Below, one piece after another: positions 1-10,456 of a DNA stretch of 64,000 nucleotides. The notes beneath the pieces were generated by a model that was not told the origin of the DNA, searched no databases, and worked only from the letters and a program-made list of their open reading frames with translations. How positions within the stretch are numbered: position 1 is the first letter of the stretch; each line of letters opens with the position of its first letter. Source of the DNA: Ischnura elegans (lineage: Eukaryota > Arthropoda > Insecta > Odonata > Coenagrionidae); assembly GCF_921293095.1 (NCBI RefSeq), contig NC_060247.1, positions 111,805,111 through 111,869,110 on the forward strand. Direction: 5' to 3'. The position numbers were made by a program, and so were the translations under genes.

Positions 1-268
1 TACAGTGCAATTAAAAAGAACGAAGTCACTAAATTGATTATCGAAACATAATACATTATTATAGTTTGTAAGGTGCGAAATTCTCATTTTTCATTGTATT
101 TTTTTCTCAACTTTTATCTAGTTATTAAGGGCCAAAATATCGTCAAATCTATTTCTGTGTATGCAATTTCCTAAATTTTTCATGGGCGAACCCCCGAATC
201 TCCCGGTAAGGAAGGCCCCATCATGAGCCCCAGCCGAGGGCCCCCAAAAACTCCAGACCGCCCCTGAA
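1..268. mobile_element. Possible right end of a hAT-like element running off the window
   Basis: The sequence ending at 268, read inverted, begins CAGGGGCGGTCTGGAGTTTT, very similar to the CAGGGGCGGA ends seen at 10.4 kb. No matching left end occurs within the window, so extent and identity are uncertain. Confidence 0.3.
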
Positions 269-1339
269 AAAGCGTGTTATAAAGCACTGAAGTTTCAAGG
301 TACAGTTTGTGGAATAATACCTATGAGAAATAATTATCCTGTTTACCACGTATTTGCCCATTTGAGGGAGATTTTTGTACAGGAGTAGTCAACGAAACGG
401 AAGCGAGCATGAAGTTTGGGTAAAGTGTGTTTAGATTGGAAATAAAGGGCGAAAGTGTCTCTTACGAAATAAATCGAACGAGAGTAAGAGAGAGGAGTGA
501 AACCACGTGGCATGATACCGCCTGATTCGATTGGCCAAGTTTTCTCCGTGTCGAAGTTTCACATCAGAGGGCGTGGAAAGCACCGATGCGAAGAACGAGG
601 AAGCATAAGTGGTGACGAAAGGGTGCGGGAATAGAAAACGTGTATCAGTAAGAAGGAAATGGAGTTGGGCAGGTCATATTTAATTTGAACATATTGTCGT
701 GCAGAAAAGCGTGGGTGCAGAAATAACTATTCCCATTTTTGGAGCACCTAAAATAAATTTATTTTCTTAAAAATGATTGTACTCAGTAACATTAAAGTTG
801 TTCTTACATACCCTATTTTCGAAATTCCTCGTTTATTTTTCTCGTCCCTCGTCAATAACCGAAGTTGCTAAGGCTCTCGATGATTCCTCCGCTGTAATAT
901 GTACGAAGAACTTCTTATAAATTGAATTTTACGCATTGTATGCATTTATGTATGAATTATAAATGTACAAGCATGTATTCATAAAAGATGGCTCCCACAA
1001 ATTAGTGCTGACTAACTTTCTTCTGCCTAAATATGAACTTTTTTGGCTCGCTTCTCATTCGCAGAGATATTTTAAATGGATTGTTGTTTTCGTCTACGTT
1101 CAAGCTGGAAATTTTCCTAATTTATACTTTGGCAGCATTTTCTTGGAATACTATCGCGTATGCTGTGAAACGAATAAAGTTTCTTCATCGCCGTAGCTGG
1201 TTCATTAAGACCGAAATACCACCAATTATCATCATAACCGTGCGGAAAGCCTTTTCCCTAAACTATACTTATTTATTAATAATTTATTTCAAATATTTAA
1301 CGAGTTTAATGACTTCGAATGATTAAAACTTTCAGGGTC

Positions 1340-2125
1340 CATGGTATTAAGATCCTTATTTTTTTGGGTTTACCCGTGTCACAAATTAAAATTCCAACAG
1401 TTTCGTCCCCGCTGCTGGAGACTTCATCAGGGCGATGACACTTTTTTCTTCGTGCGCGTGAATATATATTATCAGGAAGGTTGGGGTGGGGGAAGGGTAG
1501 GGGGTAGGTTTGGGGCTTTCGAGAATGATTTGGCGATTATTGGAAGCCAGGATGTGCCGATGTGTTGTCCTTGGTGTCTGTTGAAATTATCTCGGTGTTT
1601 TCTTATCTCAAGGGCCTCCCTTATTATTCTGGTTTTGAAGTGTCTTTCTTTCGCCAACACTTCTACGCTGGTAGCCTCGATGTCATGTCCTGTTGCGGAG
1701 TGTTCTGCGACGGCTGATTTTTCGGTGTGGCCCAGTCGAATGGCGGCGGCATGCTCCTTCATTCTTGTCCGTATGGTTCTGCCCGTCTCGCCCACGTACA
1801 CTTTACCGCATGTCTGGCAGTTGCTTTTATATACACCTTCGGTTTCTAACAGGTATTTTTCTTTGACATTCCGGATGATATCTTTAATTCGCCTACGTGG
1901 TTTGAATATTGTTTTAATGTCATATTTTTCTAAAATCCTGGCTATCCTATCTATAGCCCCCTTGATATAAGGCAGGTATGCTCTTTTTGCGTTGTCATTT
2001 TCGTCTGCGTTTTCGGGCCGAGGAGTGGAATTAGGTTTTTGTTGATGGTCCTTTCTACTTCTCTTCTCTCGTGTCCATTGTTAACTAATATATCTTTTAA
2101 CTGATTGAGTTCCTTAATCAGTTAA
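1340..2125 (-). mobile_element. Penelope-like retroelement, 5'-truncated copy with GIY-YIG domain
   Basis: Read on the minus strand, 2010 to 1472 gives a continuous frame with RAYLPYIKGAIDRIARIL (end of the reverse-transcriptase part), KPRRRIKDIIRNVKEKYLL, then the GIY-YIG nuclease: GVYKSNCQTCGKVYVGETGR, R-x-x-EH and later EALEIRKHRDNFNR. This order is diagnostic for EN+ Penelope-like elements. Upstream (about 2010-2120) the same protein continues in another frame (NQLKDILVNNGHERREVE), so there is at least one frameshift. Similarity stops near 2125, as expected of 5' truncation. Downstream of the stop at 1472, a hammerhead-like motif lies at 1376-1441. The copy is dead. Confidence 0.85.
1376..1441 (-). 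ncRNA. Hammerhead-ribozyme-like motif at the 3' end of the Penelope copy
   Basis: On the minus strand: CTGATGA (1424-1430), one extra A, stem GTCTCC (1417-1422), loop AGCAGC, stem GGGGAC (1405-1410), GAAA (1401-1404), then CTGTT. The two stem strands pair fully, with one G-U. GTGTCA (1436-1441) and TGACAC (1376-1381) can pair as a distal part of stem I. Penelope-like elements are known to carry minimal type I hammerheads near their ends. The extra base between CTGATGA and stem II departs from the canonical core, so activity is uncertain. Confidence 0.45.
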
Positions 2126-2148
2126 AGAGTTAATTTTGTGTATAAGTG

Positions 2149-2775
2149 CAGATAATGGTTGCTTGGGTACACAATATTGTTGAGGCAAAGACATGCAAGT
2201 GAATCACTGAGCAGTGAGCACACATAATATATATACTTATCAGTGATTCACTAGTATCCCTTTGCCACAGCAATTTTGCGTACCCCACCACCCATTAGCT
2301 ACACTAATCTCCAAAATAAAAAAAAATCGCACTTTAAGTCTGTGCAACGACAGCAGTTTCTTCAAGGCTGTTGTTGAAATATCAATTTCGAAATAGCACC
2401 AAAAATCATCATAATTGCACGGAAAACCTTAACCACGGAAAATCGATGGCAACTGTATAATAAAAATAATTTACTTATATCGCTTCAGGAGAAATCTGCA
2501 ATACTTTAGGATGTGGTAGGGGAGACAATTTCAAGCATTTTTGTTCATAAACATGGGGTCGCAACTCCTTAGTTACTGAGCCATGGCAACGCAAACTTTT
2601 TTGGGTGCACTTCGCAGCCACCATAAAAACGCTGAATAACGTAATATAAAGGGATGGAAGGGATCTAAAACTTGTATGTAGGCACTTTAAGCCTACATAC
2701 GTATACTTAGACGCGATTCACTAGTGTCCCTTGGCCGCTACTGTATTGTGTACTCAACTCATTATCTGCCCTTAT
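2149..2775. repeat. Cluster of three related inverted-repeat arms
   Basis: 2149-2214 and 2241-2303 are reverse complements (foldback with a 26-bp centre; shared GTACACAATATTG, GGCAAAG and AGTGAATCACTG). A third arm at 2703-2772 is another inverted copy (ATTCACTAGTGTCCCTTGGC, GTGTACTCAA, ATTATCTGCCC). The outer arms could be the ends of a 0.63-kb element, with a second repeat (2470-2640) inside. Confidence 0.6.
2470..2640 (-). repeat. Dispersed repeat R6.6, partial inverted copy
   Basis: Reverse-complement match to 29940-30095 (CTGCAATACTTTAGGATGTG, AAACATGGGGTCGCAACTCC, TGGCAACGCAAAC). It lies inside the 2.1-2.8 kb inverted-repeat cluster. Confidence 0.6.
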
Positions 2776-4534
2776 CGTCGAAATCATAAAAATTTCACTT
2801 TTACCCCTTGGCTTCAAGGATCCTCATGTTATGAGCAGTCTGTGCGAGTACTCGGGAGGTGAGCCCTGGCGTGAGAATTCTCAAAGGGACTGGAGACCTT
2901 AATCGAATTATGGGCTCAGGAGTTAGTTAGCCGTTAGCAAGAGGCCCACTTGAGACGCTTTCAATGATTTTTTATTTATTTTCAAGTCATAATGAAATCC
3001 GCTCAACTCTCCGGAATCCTCGCCTAACCCTTTGGCCCCTGACCCCTTTGTCTATCCCCTTCATTAGCTTTTAACGAAGTTGCCCGTAGTGCGGTGGTGC
3101 GACCAGGCCGGCCACTCTTCCGCCCGAAGTCTCTCCACACGAGACTCAGCAGGGTCTCAAACCACAAGGATAGAGCGACTTTCCTCGAATTAGAGTATCT
3201 CCTCCGATAAAGGAATCCCTCTTGGCTCCTTCCTCTTAAGGTCAGACGAGGGATAACTTTGAGATTGACGGCTTAATGCATGCCTGGCCCATCGATATCT
3301 CTTCGTCAGAGGTGTCACGTTTTGACGTTGCCCCTCTTGCCTTCACTTTGTTACCTACCGTATTTGCTCATGCGGAAGACAACTCAATACAAAACGAAGG
3401 CAACTGCATTATGTAAAAGCTCCTTTAGGGGTTAAATAATTGACTTATATCGATTCAGGAGAAATCTGAGGTGGAAGCATTGTAGTGAAAGGCGAAGAGA
3501 AAAAGACGGGGAGAGAATTATAGGAGTATTGAAATCAGAAATGGAAATTATTTTTTTTGTTCACAGCAGAAAAGTAATTGGGGAGAGAGTATCCAATCCT
3601 GTACATGTAAAATACTCACACCTGTGGTTCTGTCTGGGTAAAATTCCACTTTAACCTATCTAAGTCAAACGTCGAAATGAAGCACTAAATAGTAGTGAGA
3701 ACGGAGATTTCTGCGATGTGCGATGAAATTCAGTTGTTTTCGATTACGACCGCGTCGGTTGCTATGGCGCAGACAACAGTTTCGGTGTCGGCGTATCCAG
3801 GTTGAAGATGCTGGTTCATAATTTCCGTCCTCATTATATATAGGGCCCCGTTACCACCAGTTCTTGCTGCTGCTCTCCCATTGGTCTGCTTGAGTAACCT
3901 CCAAGTTAGATGCCTGTCCGGACGATTTCAATGGATTCTCTAATTATTCCTGGGATAGTTTTTACTCTCTTTCACAATTATTTTTGCCTCTTTAAATTTC
4001 ACATCGTTCCCCTGGGTCCAGGCTTGCTCGGAGATGGTGGAATTTTGAAACTGTATGCTCTTTGTGGCTCTCAGGTGCTCCTGCATGCACACTTTCGATA
4101 ATTAATAGCAGGAAAAAATTATTTGAATCATCCTGGGAAAATACTTATGTCCCCGCCAGCGGAGGCCATGGAGGTTAAATGGGAGAATGTGGAAAAAGTC
4201 CGATAGGGGTATTTCGAGCAAATAAGAGTGTTCGGTATCATGAAATGATATTAAGAGAGATGATGATGCGAAGAGTGGTTTGAGTGTTGGGTTACAATTA
4301 TGCCAATATTAAGCGACGCCGAAGGAGTCCCTTGAAGATAGCATTATTGGGTGGTGGGGTAAGAAGCGTGGACGGGATACGGTACGTACTGTATTGGAAG
4401 AACAGGTGGAGGTGGAGACTGTAGTGAACGACAGAGTGGAGAAGGAATTAAGATGTGGGATAGACGTTTTCTTTCGTGTAAAATTCATGTTTCTATTTTT
4501 GGCATTTATATACATATACGAGTTTCAATCCTAT
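2776..4534. other. Intergenic, no gene recognised
   Basis: 2.8-3.4 kb is GC-moderate unique-looking DNA with no long frame. 3470-3490 repeats a short phrase of the 2.47 kb repeat (ATCGATTCAGGAGAAATCTG). Short frames at 3.9 and 4.3-4.5 kb have no recognisable domain. Confidence 0.5.
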
Positions 4535-4990
4535 TTTTAAAGGATATGTTCACAAAAAGGACATCAGGAAGCGAATTTAATTAGCGAAGGAAGCGTTCAT
4601 GAAAAGGAAGGAGCTTCTGAGAGGATCGTTATGTAAGAGTGTAAAGAAAAGGTTAGTGAAGCGTTTAATCTGGAGTCTGGAGAAGGTGAAGTAAATGGGA
4701 CGGAAAGACAGAGGGACGAAGAAGTGCCGGACATGGTGGGTTAGGAGAGGCAAGTTTTAGATGAGATGCGGAGGAGACAGAAGGTTTGGATGAAGCGAGT
4801 ATTTAGCGGGGAGGGGATGTTGAAAACTGTGTTAGAGGGTAGAATGTTAGGGAAACGAGGGAGGGGAAGAAAAATAATAGGATTTTTAGATAGGTTGAAT
4901 GGGAGTAGGCCCTACAGTAAATTGTAGAAGGCAATACTGGAAGGAAAGGGAGGCCCCCAGATTACTTATTCCATGGAAACCTACCTTAAT
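4535..4990 (+). mobile_element. LINE 3' end (non-LTR retrotransposon), copy 1
   Basis: The plus strand encodes, with frameshifts, the C-terminal tail of an RTE/Jockey-type reverse transcriptase: KKELLRGSLC, then WTERQRDEEVPDMVG, RQVLDEMRRRQKVWMKRV, LEGRMLGKRGRGRK and a basic end. It stops at the family's shared 3' end CCATGGAAACCTACCTTAATCGG (split here as CCATGGAAAC CTACCTTAAT CGG), also seen at 24.5, 30.2 and 39.2 kb. An internal deletion is present relative to 39.2-39.8 kb. Confidence 0.75.
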
Positions 4991-5384
4991 CGGTAGAATA
5001 CTATGTTCTCTAAAATACTGCAATTTTGGAAAATACTATTGCAAATGATGCATCAAAATGTGTTTAAGTTTTAAATTAAACGTTAATTTATACCCTAGAG
5101 TAAATTTAAATATGTTATTATGTAAAATGTTTTATGCAATTGAATTCATATTGATTTACTTGAGCTGAATGGAGCACATCTCCCGCAGAGGTGAGGAGTC
5201 TCAAACGGATATGTGTGGGAGATGGCGAAATACATGAGTTTGGAAAAACAAATATATTTTGGGGTGAACATTTTAAATCAAAATTTTCTCGTATATGGTT
5301 AATAGTGCATGAATTCTGTATTCTATCATGAATTGTAATTAATAGTAGCGGGCGTGACTTGGTGGATGTTTTTTATCGTCGGAG

Positions 5385-5474
5385 TTGAAGGAATGAAAAC
5401 TTTACTTTGTCCACATGGTGAAAATGTGGACACAACACCATTCGGTAAAAGCAAAGTCTTTATTCCTTCAACTT
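5385..5474. repeat. Nested hairpin
   Basis: Outer arms GTTGAAGGAATGAAAACTTT and the inverted AAAGTCTTTATTCCTTCAAC flank an inner perfect hairpin GTCCACAT / ATGTGGAC with a 7-base loop. Not followed by a T run, so not a terminator-like feature. Confidence 0.55.
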
Positions 5475-6589
5475 TTACCATGAAGTCCTACGTTCCTGTC
5501 ATTACCTCAGTCACAGACCACAGATATGATGACATTTCATAAGGGGGGGGGAGGCATCCATACCGGACTTAACTTAGCCGGTGGATGAGTAGGGGAAGTG
5601 GGAGGGTGAAGGGAAGGGAGGGTTTGGAGGGGAAGGAGAGAGAGCCAGCCGTTTTAATTAACGGACTTTCCCCTCCCCCCTCCCCTCCCTCTGCAATCAC
5701 TTTGGGGTCGCGAAGAAGGAACTCAATTATGCGAGGTAATCAGGAAACGGCGAAGAATCGCCTCCTTGTCGTCAATCTCGATGAATTTGAGACTTCTCTC
5801 TCTCCCTGCTCTCCGTTGTTTGCCGTACAAGGGTAATTTGCCCGTTCCACGGCCAATCACAAGACGGTTCCCGGACGACTAACTACGGGGCCCATCAAGC
5901 CCCGAAGCATTCTCTCTATCTGTCTCTCTCCAAGCTGTTCTTCGGAGACGATTTCGGGATTATGCGATTTCCTTTGGATGGGAACATCCATCAACGCCCT
6001 AATTGGAGTTTGCCTCTCGAGTTTGCCGACTGTGAGAGCTCCTTACCCGTGTTGGGGAGATTATTTTTCACTTGGAAGGGAAAGGCGCGGTATGAATTAA
6101 AGGAGATTCTGCCATGACTTTGCAAGTCAAAAGAAAAATATTGCTTCCAATATCTGGCGAGTGTTGTTTTAAATATTTTGCTACCGAATGCGATTTTATT
6201 TGACGTTAAAAAATGTACCAACCCCACATTTAAAAATCAGGGTAGTAATGAATTCATCCATAATTCCCAAATGATCCTTTATTAAGTTGTGTGGACATTA
6301 GTGCGATGAATATATTTATTCATTACTATTCTGATTTTTTATGTAGCCTAAGTTGATTATTTTGGACATCAAAGAACAAGAAGAAGAAGAAAGAATATGT
6401 GAAAGTAATGGATTTAAAGCAGTAGTAGCCATATTTTGGGTGTAAGAATTACGAGAATGCCATATCTTAAAATGAATAATTTATCTTCAAGGGACTCCTA
6501 AGGTGAAACTTAATATTGGTTTAAGTGCTACTTATATCTCTTCTTCGATCCCTCTCTACACTTTCATTATCTTGTAATCCTTTTTGGCG

Positions 6590-6905
6590 AGATTGCGCAA
6601 TCATATTATTGATGCTTGCGCAAAGCTCTCATTTAATTAATCTCAAATATTAATTGTTATAGACTATTAAAATCCTGCATTTTCATCTAACCTTGATTAT
6701 TTTATGCCATTAAAAATCCAGATAATTAAATAAAATGCCACAAAAGCTGGATACCCAAGAAAAACGGTTTTGATGGTAACTGTAAAGTGCATCCAACAAA
6801 TTGTTTGCGTTCTTATGGCTCAGGAACTTAGAATATGCGATATCATGTTTATGGACAATAAATGCTTAAAATTGTATATCCTACCAACTCCTGAAAGCAT
6901 TAAAC
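6590..6905 (+). repeat. Dispersed repeat R6.6, copy 1
   Basis: Colinear with 29643-30095: GAGATTGCGCAATC at the start, CATTAAAAATCCAGATAATT, GATACCCAAGAAAAAC, GATGGTAACTGTAAAGTGCAT, GTTTGCGTT, CATGTTTATGGACA and CCTGAAAGCATT-type end. No coding sequence. The reverse complement of its second half is at 2470-2640. Confidence 0.6.
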
Positions 6906-7845
6906 TAAACTCTGAAACTCTCAGTATCATCCGGATGAAATTGCGATTCGGAAGAAAAATTACTTGAATCTCAAGCGATAGTTTTTTCAGCTCAAAATAC
7001 ACCTTTCTTTAAATTTAATTTTGCTCAATATCCCTATTAAAATGCATGGGAGTTGGCCAAATTAAGAGGGCCCGTCAGGGCTTTACCCTAACTTCAACTT
7101 CTCTCGTCCGTGGTGCATAGCGACCACCGTTCCATTGTTTCAGTTCATTGACCGAGCCTCAAACCCGAGTGCTCTTACTTTCGAGCCTGACTGTAACCTG
7201 GTGGGAAAGATTGGGGTTTCGAAATATATTGCATTTCTATTCACCGGAATGAGATTTCATCGCCGAGGAAATTGATCAGCTTCGACGCAGTCCTTTATTG
7301 TAATTGCCGGCGAAATATTCCCAGAAACGAAATAGGCCCCTTTCACATCCCCTAATAAACCCATTTGCCTTTCGGGATGATCAAATGATTCTCAATTACG
7401 CGGGCCGACGCATCAAAGCGTAGTCCACATCAATCTCGCTACCGTTCATATTGGGGTTATCCGCTGCTTGATCTGCATTTAGCAGCGACGCTCGCCGAAG
7501 GGGGCCGGCCTATACCTGCCTTTTATTACTTTTGTCGCGTGGACTTCGGAGTTGGAGGGGGTGAACACCACCTTACCTTCCCTTATATAAAAAGAATGCT
7601 TAGCCGACGCTCGACCGTATTATCTACCTTTTCTGGTACTCACGTATTACCAACATTATTGTGAAGAATTACTCTCTTTATAAATTTAATTCTATCTAGG
7701 GTTAGTAAAGAAAATATTTTGCAATGTCCACGTACACTTTTCATTGAGAACAACGAGTTTCAACAGTACTGCGACGTCATCAGGTACACTGGTTCTTCGT
7801 TAAAATTGTTGCCAAAGTTTGAAAAAGAGAGTCGTCAGCCGTACT

Positions 7846-9400
7846 CGATTAGAAATATAGTTATGTGTCATGCACCACTTCAGTGGTCGTTTGAAATTAT
7901 GGTAGGCTTAAGCACGGGACTAATACATTTTTAACATGCATTACGAAATCTCTTCGATTCTAAACACCTATCCTTTCTCCTCGGTGTTCTTCATCTCACC
8001 ATAAAGGATCTACACTCGGAGTCAATGAAGAGGTTATTCTCTTGAAATGGGATTAGAATTCACTAACCCTCTCTATCCCTCTATTACCCTCACGCCTGCT
8101 GCAGATGTGTGTCCTCATGCTCTTCAATTTTTTAATATGATGCAATTTATACGTGCATGATAGTCGGTACGCGTTAGTTGTTTTAAAATAAATTTATCTA
8201 GTCGTCATCTTACAGACTAGGACCCATTAAAATGTGAAAATTTACAGTTAAAAGTAATACCAAAAATGACAATAAGAAATAACGAATTCACTGTAAATGA
8301 CAAGATTTTGGTCGACAGCTTCCAGAAAACTGGCGACAAGGGAGCTCAGTGAGAGAAGGGGAAAGCAAAAGGTGACTTTTTTCTCCCTCCATTCGAAATT
8401 CAGTTTTCAAAATTCAATACAATAGTTCTCTACTGTAAAAAACTCATCCTGGACTACTGAAAAAGTTATGACAAATGTAGAGATGATGATTTTAGTGTAC
8501 TAATCATTCCTCTAATTATCAGTAAGCCGTGCTAAGTTAGAGACATTGTTATGTGTCGTCTATAATTTTAGTGATTATTTGAAATGAAGCTATCTAAAGC
8601 ACGAGGGTAATGCATTTTTACCATGCATTACGCTATCCTCCATTCTACAGACCCCTCCTATTTCCTCAGAGTTCTTCTTTTCATCATGAAGGGTGTCCAA
8701 TCAAATTTAATAATTGATTATTCTCTTGAAATGGGTTTAGGATTTACCACCCACTTTTTCTCTTAATTACCCTCGCAGATGTGAGAGTCATTACGCTCTT
8801 AGATTTTTGATGCTTGCTTTTGGTGCTTGACAGCTGACGGAATGCATACATGTTAGTTTTTATTAGTAAATAGGTATGAATGTCATTCTTACAGAATCTT
8901 TCAGTACTGTGGTGATCAGGTCATGTTATGGAGTTAAGCCACTTCATCATTTTGCCGTTTCATATGCAATATAATTGTAATGGATCATGAGCTATATTAT
9001 GTAGTGTTACAGCTCGATTCTAAAATATACTATAAGTTTATTTTCAGGTTATAAATTAATGTGTCATTGAATTTTTCGTATTTATAGATTATAACTCCGT
9101 GCATGACTTTGTTCGAAGGCAAATGAGATCATCCGCTTAGATCCCTTTGAATCCCTTGTTACAGTTACCCCCTACAGTGGAGGGAAGGGTGCCGGCGGCT
9201 CTCACGTATTATCTACCGAGTTCATTTTCAAGGGATTACCTGAAGAGACCCATGCATTACGCAATCTCTTCCATTGTACAGACCCCCTCTCCTCCTTTCT
9301 CCCCTTCAGAGTCCTTCAATCTCACCGTGGAGGGTCTCCACTCGAAGTTAATGAAGTGTTTATTCTCTTGAAATGGGATAAGAATTCACTCACTCTCTCA
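7846..9400. repeat. Three diverged direct repeat units
   Basis: Units at about 7846-8165, 8548-8835 and 9238-9400 share, in order, CATGCATTACG, a CCTCCTTTC/TTCCTC stretch, GTTCTTC..TCACCAT, an AAGTGAA/TCAATGAAG block and TATTCTCTTGAAATGGG. Spacing is about 684 and 629 bp. No coding frame is conserved among them. Confidence 0.6.
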
Positions 9401-10173
9401 ATAAGTCATGTTTTCCCAAACTCCGACCCTCACTTAATTCAGGTGTCATTTCGTAGCTTCTCTTTGTACCCTACCACGCTGAGAGCAGGGATAGCTTTGC
9501 CTTCTCTCTTTTTAAAGCTCTTTGTGAAGTCCAAAAGGGTCCTCATAAGAAGGGCCTTATTAAATCTCGTCAAATACTTTTCTCGCGGCGGGAGGAAAGG
9601 TTATTGCATTCCTCTCCAGCAAGACTCGGCTTTTTTTCTATCGCACAAAGGAGAGGCGCCCATAAGAAAAGAGGAGTGATGGTAATTTACGAAAGAGCAG
9701 GGCAACCCAGGAATATGCAATTACGCGCTGGCTTTGGAGGAACTACTTGACATTCGACGAGTAATTGTTATTAGGTTTAAGCTGATAAAAGATAAACCGA
9801 AATAATATTTAATTACCAGTAGTTAAAATTAAAATTTTCTCTCTAGAGAAGACATTATTTTTGCGCGAAGAGTAAGAAGTTTATGAATGAATAATCTCTG
9901 TTTATTGTGCACTGGTTTTCACGTTGTTTATTTTTTAGCAGGAAAAAATGCCGTTCAGTTGCATTAAAATTGAATACGAAGTATGATAGAGTAAATGCAG
10001 TAAATATGAAGTAAATGTAAATATGAAGTAAGTCGCGCGCATGCGCTCCAGACGCATTCACGAAAACGTACCTTTATACAATTTTCACGCGATTTTTCTG
10101 GGAGCCGACTGAGATTCGGAGGCTTCTTGCTACGGTTAGGTTGCTTGAGTAATTAAGTTCAAATACCTGTCTA

Positions 10174-10448
10174 CATAGGCGGATTTAGGGGGGAAGGGCG
10201 GGGACACGTGCCCCCCCAGACACTAAATAATAGATAAGATTTTTAATACGATTATCATTACGTTAGTTTTTTTTGTATATTCATTCATTTAATTTAATAT
10301 TAATAACTATCATAATAACTAACTATCATAATAAAGAGAATATTTCTACAGTAATTGTTTTCTTTTTTATCTCAAATATGAGAAGACCTGTTAGACTCTA
10401 GTGCCAAACCCCCCCCCCCCCCAGAAAAAAATCCTGGATCCGCCCCTG
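10174..10448. mobile_element. hAT-type MITE with perfect 8-bp target duplication
   Basis: 275 bp bounded by imperfect inverted ends (CATAGGCGGATTTAGG and, from the right, CAGGGGCGGATCCAGGAT). Flanked by identical 8-mers CCTGTCTA (10166-10173 and 10449-10456). The CAGGGGCGGA end and the 8-bp duplication are hAT hallmarks. It is non-coding, with an inner AT-rich part and a C-run near the right end. Confidence 0.85.
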
Positions 10449-10456
10449 CCTGTCTA

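Noticed and set aside
1341..1970. 209-codon plus-strand frame
   Set aside because: It is antisense to the Penelope-like GIY-YIG frame, whose motifs are unmistakable on the minus strand.
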